From Candidatus Omnitrophota bacterium (GTDB lineage Bacteria > Omnitrophota > Omnitrophia > Omnitrophales > Aquincolibacteriaceae), in NCBI GenBank assembly GCA_023247135.1, contig JAHFHB010000151.1:1-5392 (forward strand): a stretch of DNA of 5,392 bases, given 5' to 3'. Positions 1 to 5,392 of this stretch are shown piece after piece. The position numbers and the translations under genes are program-made. Position 1 is the first letter of the stretch, and every line of letters starts with the position of its first letter. Below the pieces are notes generated by a model. It ran no database searches and was not told the origin of the DNA. It worked only from the letters and a program-made list of their open reading frames with translations.

Positions 1-1656
1 CAATTTCTCAATCAAGGGCCTGCGTTTTTCAATCATCGCATTGATCTCCGCGAGGACCTGAATTTTTTCTTCCTGGTCGCGCGGCACATGCGACGTAATC
101 GCCGCGGCAAAATCAAACAGCGTCTTGGGGTTTGACTCGATGTAGGCATTGAGGCGCCGCGCCAAATCAGCCGCCACGGCGCGATTGGGCGCCATAAAAA
201 CAAGCGGCGTCAGTTTTACACCGAAATGATTGCCGATTTTTTCGGCAAGTTCGATGGAATCATCATCTTTCGCCTGCAGATCGTTGAAATTATAGTCAAA
301 GGTTGCGTGGGGAATTTGCGTCAAAGAAAAAAGGGTGAAGAGCAGTCCGGCGGCAATCAGTCCATAAATCCAGAACCTGGCCACTTTGACGTTCTCCGGC
401 AAAGGCTTGCGCTTCGCCGGAAAATATTTTTCTCCGAGCACGATGAGCGCGGGCTGAATAAAAAGCACCAGGACAAACGAAATCACAATGCCGATGCCGG
501 CAATGATGCCAAAGTGCCTGAACCCTTCAAACTGGCTGACAATCATGGCATAAAACACCACGGCGGTCGTCCACATGCTCGACCAAAGCGGGTGCCAAAG
601 TTCGCAAAAAGTCATTTCAAGCGCTTTCTGCACGCTTCCCGTCTCCCGCAAATCGTCCTCAAAACTGACCAGAATATGGAAAGTGTAATCTCCGCCCATG
701 CCGAACAAAATAGCCGCTAAAAAAGCTGTGATGAGGTTCAAATAGCCGATGGTGACCTGCGTAAACGCCCAAATCCAAATCGTGCCAATCGCCAGCGGCA
801 AATAAGCATAGACGATGGCGCGAAACCCGCGAAAGGCGATGATATTAATCACGATCAAAAGCGCCAAGGCAATCACGCCGGTGCGCTGCAAATCACTGGT
901 AATCGTGCGGTATTCCTCAAAACGCGTGCGGTAAGGCCCCGTCAGTCCCAGTGTGACCGGATGAGCAGCCTCTTTCTGGATTTGCGCAAAATGCTGGTGG
1001 ATTTCCTCGAAAAGTTGCTGCGTGCGCCCGAAATCGCTGACCGGATGTTTGGGTTTCAGCAGGACCACCCGCATATACGAATTATTTTCTTTGGCCGAAA
1101 ATCCCCCGATGCGCGAAACCTTTTCTTCGAGCTCGAGTTTCGCCGGATCAATCACGGGCTCCTCTTCGTTGATCAAATCCAGCGAAAAGGGGCTGTTCTT
1201 CCGGCGGTAGTACCCGATCAAATCCTCCACTTTTTTCTTCAGATCACGCACGCTTTCCAGCTTCAGGAAAAGCAGTTTCCTGTTTTCAAACGCGGGAATG
1301 TTGGTTCGGTCATCCACATATTCGACTTGTTTAAAGGAAGCCGCTTCCTTATTAAACCGCTCGGAGGCAATGCGCGCGGTCTCCTCATCCGGAGATTCAA
1401 TGATGGCAATCAAAAAGCTGGTTCCGCCGACATGATTCATCAGTTCTTTGAGATTGACGATGCTGGGGTGCGAGGCGGGTAAAAGATCCAGGAAATTGGC
1501 GTGCAGTTTCAACTTGGCTGCGACCGGAATCAAGGCCGCCGTCAGCAGCGAGAAAACAAGCAGCACGCCAAGCGCATGCCGGCAGATAAAGGTGGCCAGC
1601 GCTTCCACGTAATTGAATTTTTTCTTCGGAGGGATTCCGGAAAGCTCGCTCGACAC
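1..1656 (-). CDS. RND/MMPL-superfamily exporter, HpnN-like, C-terminus cut by window edge
   Basis: I translated this frame by hand; it is open from a GTG at 1656 to base 1 (552 residues, no stop), so the gene runs off the left edge. One membrane segment (about residues 28-47) is followed by a motif NFLDLLP (54-60) and a large periplasmic loop to about 258. Membrane segments then cluster at about 259-275, 283-305, 308-330, 359-373, 382-408 and 428-448, and a second loop begins at about 450. That order is the RND half-repeat plan. The second loop opens with NFNDL (456-460), echoing the first loop, as expected from the family's internal duplication. The segment with GMGGDYTFH (319-327) carries an Asp-Tyr pair (D323-Y324) like the proton-relay pair of MmpL transporters. 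The length seen is about two thirds of a typical 800-900 residue member. GTG is the first start after an in-frame stop at 1690-1692; no strong ribosome site is visible, so translation is probably coupled to the upstream MlaC-like gene, which ends 2 bases before. By family it exports lipids or other hydrophobic molecules from the inner membrane using the proton gradient. Cargo is unknown; HpnN (hopanoids) is the nearest model by gene order. Family confidence is high, substrate confidence low. Confidence 0.9.
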   Translation of the reverse strand, partial: MSSELSGIPPKKKFNYVEALATFICRHALGVLLVFSLLTAALIPVAAKLKLHANFLDLLPASHPSIVNLKELMNHVGGTSFLIAIIESPDEETARIASERFNKEAASFKQVEYVDDRTNIPAFENRKLLFLKLESVRDLKKKVEDLIGYYRRKNSPFSLDLINEEEPVIDPAKLELEEKVSRIGGFSAKENNSYMRVVLLKPKHPVSDFGRTQQLFEEIHQHFAQIQKEAAHPVTLGLTGPYRTRFEEYRTITSDLQRTGVIALALLIVINIIAFRGFRAIVYAYLPLAIGTIWIWAFTQVTIGYLNLITAFLAAILFGMGGDYTFHILVSFEDDLRETGSVQKALEMTFCELWHPLWSSMWTTAVVFYAMIVSQFEGFRHFGIIAGIGIVISFVLVLFIQPALIVLGEKYFPAKRKPLPENVKVARFWIYGLIAAGLLFTLFSLTQIPHATFDYNFNDLQAKDDDSIELAEKIGNHFGVKLTPLVFMAPNRAVAADLARRLNAYIESNPKTLFDFAAAITSHVPRDQEEKIQVLAEINAMIEKRRPLIEKL

Positions 1657-1658
1657 GT

Positions 1659-2276
1659 CTATGAACCCGCGGTTTCTTTCCGGGCCTTCTCAAGACGCTC
1701 GCTCATGCGCGCCAGCAGCCCGGGAAAGGAACTTTCCTTGATGATTTTATCGAATTGAAACTTGAGATCCTCGGTCATGGAAATTCCATCCATAAAAATA
1801 TCGTAAATTTTCCACTGGCCGTTTTCATCCACCAGGTTGTAAACCACCGGAACATCCAGCGCGGCTTCCTGATCCTTGACCATGCTGGACACTTCAAAGC
1901 CCCTGGCGAGCGGTTTAGGTTCGTCATAGGCAATTTTCTGGCTGCCCAAAAAGTCCTTGGTTCGCGGAAAAGCAATATTTTCGATGAGGCGCCATAAGAG
2001 TTCCGTAAAGGCCTTCTGTTGATCCGCACTCATCTCGCCCCAATGACTTCCCAGCGCTTTTTGCCCCATGGCCGGCAAATCCAGGTAGGCATCTGTCCGC
2101 GCCAGCTTTTTTTCATGCGCCGCCGCATCCTTGATTGGAAATTCCATGGCGCGGATGCTGTCGAGAAACGACTGGATGCCCTGCTGAGGCGTTTCCTGTG
2201 CGGCTGCTGAACTTGACCTAAAAAACACAACACTGAAAATAAAGACAGACGAAAGCAAAATGGAAATTTTTTTCAT
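1659..2276 (-). CDS. MlaC/Ttg2D-family periplasmic lipid-binding protein (HpnM-like)
   Basis: This 205-residue protein has the usual length and layout of the MlaC (Tgt2/Ttg2D) family, whose members bind phospholipid tails in a periplasmic pocket and shuttle lipid between membranes. A signal peptide is clear: MKK, a hydrophobic stretch to about residue 19, then SSSAAA with likely cleavage near residue 26. The family signature follows: ALGSHWGEMSADQQKAF (74-90), then valine-rich strands at about 127-147, and WKIYDIFMDGISM (155-167), close to the MlaC pattern of W-K-V-x-D with G-[IV]-S. The C-terminal helix with F175 and a Leu-rich end also fits. The ATG has a good ribosome site, AAAGGGGA at 2290-2283, six bases upstream. 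The gene lies 59 bases after the acyltransferase and 2 bases before the RND exporter. MlaC normally works with the MlaFEDB ABC complex and MlaA; none of those is in the window. The adjacent RND gene instead suggests an HpnM-HpnN-type partnership (inference). HpnM belongs to the same family, so the two names cannot be separated from sequence alone. Confidence 0.85.
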   Translation of the reverse strand: MKKISILLSSVFIFSVVFFRSSSAAAQETPQQGIQSFLDSIRAMEFPIKDAAAHEKKLARTDAYLDLPAMGQKALGSHWGEMSADQQKAFTELLWRLIENIAFPRTKDFLGSQKIAYDEPKPLARGFEVSSMVKDQEAALDVPVVYNLVDENGQWKIYDIFMDGISMTEDLKFQFDKIIKESSFPGLLARMSERLEKARKETAGS

Positions 2277-2303
2277 GTCCTATCCCCTTTTCTTTGATCG
2301 GGA

Positions 2304-2332
2304 ATAGTACCACAAAAAAAACGGATTGGCGA
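2304..2332 (-). promoter_or_regulatory. Weak candidate internal sigma70-type promoter before the MlaC-like gene
   Basis: In the 59-base gap between the acyltransferase and the MlaC-like gene, the minus strand reads TCGCCA (2332-2327), a spacer of exactly 17 bases, then TACTAT (2309-2304). Each hexamer matches the sigma70 consensus at 4 of 6 positions, and a TG lies one base before the -10 hexamer as in extended -10 promoters. The spacer contains a run of eight T. If real, it would start a shorter transcript carrying only the MlaC-like and RND genes. Such matches arise by chance, and the consensus may not apply to this organism. Confidence 0.2.
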
Positions 2333-2335
2333 GGA

Positions 2336-3295
2336 TCAGCGAAGCGCGTCAGGCAGGGGTTTCCAGCGGCGGTGGGACCAGATCCATTGATCGGGATAAC
2401 GGCAAATCTGTTCTTCAAGCCGGCGGTTCAAGGCCTCTGTCGTGGCGCGCTCCCAGTCCGCGCCGGCCCGGATGGGCTGTTCAGGCTGGATCTGGATTTC
2501 ATACTTTCCCCCGGGCATGCGGATGCAGTAACCCGGAATCAATGCGGCGCCTGTCCGCTGTGCCAGCCTGACCGGCATGGAAGTCGTCGACGTTGAAGTG
2601 CCGAAAAAATCCGTCGCGATGCCTTCGGGGCCGGCCCATTGGTCAATCAAAATCGCCACGAGATGATTTTCTTTGAGTTCTTTAAGAATCCGGCGCAGCG
2701 ACTGATCCTTGTCGATATTATGCAAGCCGGTCGCCTCACGGCATGCGTGAATCCAGCGATAGAGATACGGATTACGCAGCGGTTTGGCAATGACTGAACA
2801 CTGAAAGCCTTTCAAAAATGGCAGGAAAGCCAAATATTCCCAGGAACCCAGATGCGAAATGACAAACACAACGCCGCGCCCCCGGCGAAAGGCCGCTTCG
2901 AGATACTCGACGCCCTGAAAAGCAAAGCGCTGCCGGGCTCCCCGCCGCATTTTCATTGTCATGAAAAGTTCCATCATGGAAATGGCCAGGCTCTCAAAAA
3001 CGCTGCGGGCAATCTTTGATTTTTCGGCGGCGTTTAATTTCGCGCCATAGGCAAGCTCGATATTATTGAGCGCCACCTGCCGGCGTTTTGAAAGCACCCG
3101 GTAGCCCAGGCGTCCCAGCATACGCGCCAAACTTTGCGCCGCATTAAGCGGAAGTGCCCAAAAAAAGAAACCCAAAAAACGAACCGCGCCGTACTCCAGC
3201 AAGTCTCTCCCGGGAAACCGCAGCCGGGACTTTTTTTTAAGAGGTTTGGGCGTGACACCCGGCAGCACCCGAAGCCTTTCAACTTGAGAAGTCAT
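2336..3295 (-). CDS. LpxL/HtrB-family (LPLAT) lipid acyltransferase
   Basis: This 319-residue protein matches the lipid A late acyltransferase family (LpxL/LpxM, Pfam Lip_A_acyltrans), inner-membrane enzymes that move an acyl chain from acyl-ACP to a lipid A precursor or related lipid. A basic N-terminal stretch (about 1-30) precedes a hydrophobic anchor region (about 36-50). The catalytic HX4E motif is intact: H148 and E153 within ISHLGSWEYL. Further landmarks are LIDQ (216-219), FFG (230-232) and the C-terminal DQWIWSHRRWK (302-312), which corresponds to the family's P-x-x-[YW]-x-W-x-H-[RK]-R motif. Length is close to the usual 300-320 residues. Its ATG overlaps the stop of the mprF-like gene in an ATGA, so translation is probably coupled; only a weak purine stretch precedes it. 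The substrate cannot be read from the sequence: lipid A is the default for the family, but relatives acylate other lipids, and the neighbours here handle phospholipids and lipid export. Family confidence is high; calling it lpxL itself would be unsafe. Confidence 0.9.
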   Translation of the reverse strand: MTSQVERLRVLPGVTPKPLKKKSRLRFPGRDLLEYGAVRFLGFFFWALPLNAAQSLARMLGRLGYRVLSKRRQVALNNIELAYGAKLNAAEKSKIARSVFESLAISMMELFMTMKMRRGARQRFAFQGVEYLEAAFRRGRGVVFVISHLGSWEYLAFLPFLKGFQCSVIAKPLRNPYLYRWIHACREATGLHNIDKDQSLRRILKELKENHLVAILIDQWAGPEGIATDFFGTSTSTTSMPVRLAQRTGAALIPGYCIRMPGGKYEIQIQPEQPIRAGADWERATTEALNRRLEEQICRYPDQWIWSHRRWKPLPDALR

Positions 3296-5392
3296 CGTGC
3301 AAAAACCCCGCTGATGCCGCCAGAATTGAGCGCGGCAATGTCTGTGAGCACCTTCGGAACTGAAAACCCTCCCTGAACCGCCAAATAGCGCGGCCGCCAG
3401 AGGGGCCCGAATTTTTCCTTGTATTGCCGCAGGCCCTCGAAATGATAAAACCTTTCCCCGTGCGAGAAAATGAGCGAGCCGATTTTATTCCAAAAAGGCG
3501 CAAAGGCATGGCTTTCCAGCCCTGAGAGCGGCGCCATCCCCAAATTGAAAGCCTGATAGCCCTGCTCCTTGCCCCACAGCATCAGGCGAATAAACAGATA
3601 GTCCATGATACCGCTGGGCGCATGGGCCGGATCATAGCGCATGAGGTCTACGGATAACTCCTCCTTGGCCGTGCTTTCAAAAAGATTTGAAAACGCCAGA
3701 ACTTCACCGCCCTTTTCGCTCCAGGCCATCGGAAACTGCCGCAGATGTTTTTCTTCATAGAAACCGAGCGAGAAACCTTTTTCACGTGTTTCTTTCAGCA
3801 TCAGCCAGGCATCCGAGATATCGCGAAAACTTTCCCAGCGTTCATCCAGCTCGGCGCCACGGCCCAGTTTGAACACACAGCCTTCGCGCGTCAAACGGTG
3901 CTCCGTTTGACGCAGTGTTTTGTAATGGCCGCCTTCCAGCGTAAACGCATTCAACGCCACGCGCGCCTCCTCGCCGACCTTCACCAGCGAAAGCCCCGCG
4001 TCCAGATAACGCGGCAAGTGCTCGGAACCCACCTGGTAAAAACTGCAGATTCCCTCATGCTGATCCACGAGACTGCGGAACTTGAGAATGAGCTCTGGCC
4101 AGACTTTTTCATCCCCCACCGGGTCACCGAGCGCCACCCAGCTGCGGCCGTAAATGCTAAACATGATGAACCCGCGGCCCGAAGGATGAAAAAGCAGCTG
4201 TTTGTCCCCCATCATGGCCAGATTTGCCACCGTATCACGGCTCGCGCGCGCCAGCGGCCAGGCCAGGGCAAGCTGAGTCAGATCGGGCAGGCTTTGCTCA
4301 AAACGCGCAATGCGGGTCAGGTGTGTCAACGAAAGAATCAGCGCCATCGAGAGCATCCCCACCATCCCGCGTAAAAAACGCGGCGCATCGCCATGCAAAC
4401 GGAATCGCCACCACAGTTCATGCGAGTATTCAATGTGCCGGTACGAAAGAAATCCGAACCAGATTACGACGCCCAGCACGGTCAAAATGGAAATCACCCA
4501 GAGCGGGGAAAAACGATCGATCAAAAGCGCGGACTTCCGGTAAAAAAAACGGCGGCTTGGCAGAAAGCACAGCAGCATGATGCCCAGAATCATGGCTTCT
4601 TCATAATCCCAGCCCTTGAGCAGTGAAAACAAAATGCCGAGGCCCAGCAGAAAAATCGTCCAGAAATAAGCCATGTCGACCCGGCGCTGGATGCTGCGCG
4701 CTAAAAACAAAAGCGCCACACCGGCCAGCGAACCCATCAGGTGTGAGACTTCCATCACCGGCAGCGGCAAAACATCCTTCAGCCAGGCCAGCCGGGTTCC
4801 GTCCGCAGGCGTGGCTCCCGAAACCAGAAGAATAATTCCCGCGGTGAAGGTCGACAGTGCCGCCACGTGCGGCGTGAATTTCGCGATAAGAATCCCCGTC
4901 GTTTTAAACCAGCGGCGCAGCTGTTTCTGCCCCAGATGAACTTCGCGCAGGCCCAGCATGAGCGTCGCCAGCATCAGAGGAATGAGGTAATACAAAAGAC
5001 GGTATGCCAGCAGTGCCATGACCAGCATCGGCGCCGGCACACGGGCGCGTAGTGTCTTGACCATCATGGCTTCAAAGACGCCGGCCCCGCCCGGAACCTG
5101 GCTGATCATTCCGACCCCGTGGCCGAGAACGTACACGATAAAAAAATGATAGAAGGAGACGGGTCCGAAGGGCAAAATCAGAACATAAAGGGCCGCCGCA
5201 GCGCTGAACCAGTCGAGCGCCGTTAAAAAAAGCTGCAGAAAACCCACCCCGGGGCTCGGAAGGCGGAAGGTCCAGCCTCGAAATTTCCAGGAGCGTCTGT
5301 GTGCGGCCGTCAGAACCGCCAAATAGATTCCAATCCCTGCCAAAAGGGCATAACCGGCCGCTTGCAAGGAGCGCGCACCCCATATAAATCCG
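3292..5392 (-). CDS. mprF: MprF-type aminoacyl-phosphatidylglycerol synthase/flippase, N-terminus cut by window edge
   Basis: The frame is open to the right edge: eight codons precede a TTG at 5367 without a stop, so the true start lies outside and about 699 residues are visible. MprF proteins are usually about 840-880 residues, so roughly 150-180 are missing. Numbering from the TTG codon, the visible part starts inside the flippase domain (LPG_synthase_TM), with SQVPGGAGVFEA (89-100) and LAYRLLYYLIP (120-130), both typical. About ten membrane segments end near residue 350, including the WFGFLSYRHIEYSHELWW region (303-320). The cytoplasmic DUF2156 synthase domain (about 370-680) shows GDKQLLF (387-393), ALGDPVG (412-418), FYQVGSEHLPRYLDAG (443-458), KVGEEA (463-468), LSVDLMRY (571-578), FNLGMAPLSGLE (607-618) and LRQYKEKFGPLWRPRYLA (646-663). 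The family moves an amino acid, usually lysine or alanine, from aminoacyl-tRNA to phosphatidylglycerol and flips the product outward, lowering surface charge and raising resistance to cationic peptides. Which amino acid is used cannot be told here. The gene overlaps the acyltransferase by four bases (ATGA). Confidence 0.9.
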   Translation of the reverse strand, partial: GFIWGARSLQAAGYALLAGIGIYLAVLTAAHRRSWKFRGWTFRLPSPGVGFLQLFLTALDWFSAAAALYVLILPFGPVSFYHFFIVYVLGHGVGMISQVPGGAGVFEAMMVKTLRARVPAPMLVMALLAYRLLYYLIPLMLATLMLGLREVHLGQKQLRRWFKTTGILIAKFTPHVAALSTFTAGIILLVSGATPADGTRLAWLKDVLPLPVMEVSHLMGSLAGVALLFLARSIQRRVDMAYFWTIFLLGLGILFSLLKGWDYEEAMILGIMLLCFLPSRRFFYRKSALLIDRFSPLWVISILTVLGVVIWFGFLSYRHIEYSHELWWRFRLHGDAPRFLRGMVGMLSMALILSLTHLTRIARFEQSLPDLTQLALAWPLARASRDTVANLAMMGDKQLLFHPSGRGFIMFSIYGRSWVALGDPVGDEKVWPELILKFRSLVDQHEGICSFYQVGSEHLPRYLDAGLSLVKVGEEARVALNAFTLEGGHYKTLRQTEHRLTREGCVFKLGRGAELDERWESFRDISDAWLMLKETREKGFSLGFYEEKHLRQFPMAWSEKGGEVLAFSNLFESTAKEELSVDLMRYDPAHAPSGIMDYLFIRLMLWGKEQGYQAFNLGMAPLSGLESHAFAPFWNKIGSLIFSHGERFYHFEGLRQYKEKFGPLWRPRYLAVQGGFSVPKVLTDIAALNSGGISGVFAR
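3888..3913. repeat. Perfect 11-base inverted repeat with 4-base loop, inside mprF-like gene
   Basis: On the plus strand GCGTCAAACGG (3888-3898) is followed by TGCT and then its exact reverse complement CCGTTTGACGC (3903-3913). The outer bases (3887 and 3914) do not pair. It lies within the synthase domain and encodes part of RQTEHRLTR (residues 486-494, numbered from the TTG at 5367). On the minus (mRNA) strand no U-run follows, so it is not a terminator of the operon; on the plus strand only AGTGTTTT follows, a poor U tract. It may be a strong mRNA hairpin or a protein site; no function can be assigned. Confidence 0.8.

Noticed and set aside
226..720. 164-codon plus-strand open frame
   Set aside because: It is the codon-aligned antisense of the RND gene, and its stop is simply a TTA leucine codon of that gene. 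The translation is low in complexity, rich in His, Arg and Lys, and has no family resemblance.
1264..1282. 7-base inverted repeat CAGGAAA/TTTCCTG with a 5-base loop inside the RND gene
   Set aside because: A stem of this length is expected by chance in a few kilobases, and nothing around it suggests a terminator or a binding site.
961..1482. 173-codon plus-strand open frame
   Set aside because: This is also the exact antisense frame of the RND gene. It ends at the complement of a TTA codon in that gene, whereas the minus-strand translation shows clear RND motifs.
2312..2345. Possible rho-independent terminator after the acyltransferase gene (T8 run on the minus strand)
   Set aside because: No stable hairpin lies directly before the T run; the nearest pairing is GCG-CTT-CGC, only three bases long and well upstream. 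The T run is more likely just a tract in the gap.
3745..4374. 209-codon plus-strand open frame
   Set aside because: It is codon-aligned antisense to the mprF-like gene, whose minus-strand translation carries strong conserved motifs. The opposite frame stays open because TTA, CTA and TCA are rare in the sense gene.
5365..5367. TTG as the start codon of the mprF-like gene
   Set aside because: The frame stays open upstream to the window edge, and the protein would start in the middle of the flippase domain, missing segments the family always has. The true start lies outside.

Overview
The window holds four tightly packed genes, all on the minus strand and read from right to left. In transcription order they are: an MprF-type aminoacyl-phosphatidylglycerol synthase/flippase (start lies beyond the right edge), an LpxL/HtrB-family lysophospholipid-type acyltransferase, a periplasmic lipid-binding protein of the MlaC/Ttg2D family, and an RND/MMPL-family exporter (end lies beyond the left edge). 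The junctions are a 4-base ATGA overlap, a gap of 59 bases, and a gap of 2 bases, so the layout reads as one operon. The promoter of the first gene must lie outside the window; a weak internal promoter-like sequence sits in the 59-base gap. The plus strand carries no credible gene. Its long open frames are the codon-aligned antisense of the real genes, which rarely use the codons TTA, CTA and TCA.

The host is most likely a diderm (Gram-negative type) bacterium, because the window encodes a signal-peptide-bearing MlaC-like periplasmic protein, an LpxL-like acyltransferase and a large RND transporter with periplasmic loops. The DNA is moderately GC-rich with frequent A/T runs. Nothing here fixes the phylum.

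By family, every gene acts on envelope lipids. The MprF-like protein would add an amino acid to phosphatidylglycerol and flip the product. The acyltransferase would add an acyl chain to a lipid substrate at the inner membrane. The MlaC-like protein would carry a lipid through the periplasm, and the RND protein would drive lipid export. The MlaC-like/RND pair recalls the HpnM/HpnN pair of hopanoid clusters, but no hopanoid synthesis gene is visible. The inference is a lipid modification and outer-membrane delivery module whose cargo is unknown. Apart from the genes, the clearest unexplained signal is a perfect 11-base inverted repeat with a 4-base loop inside the mprF-like coding region (3888-3913).
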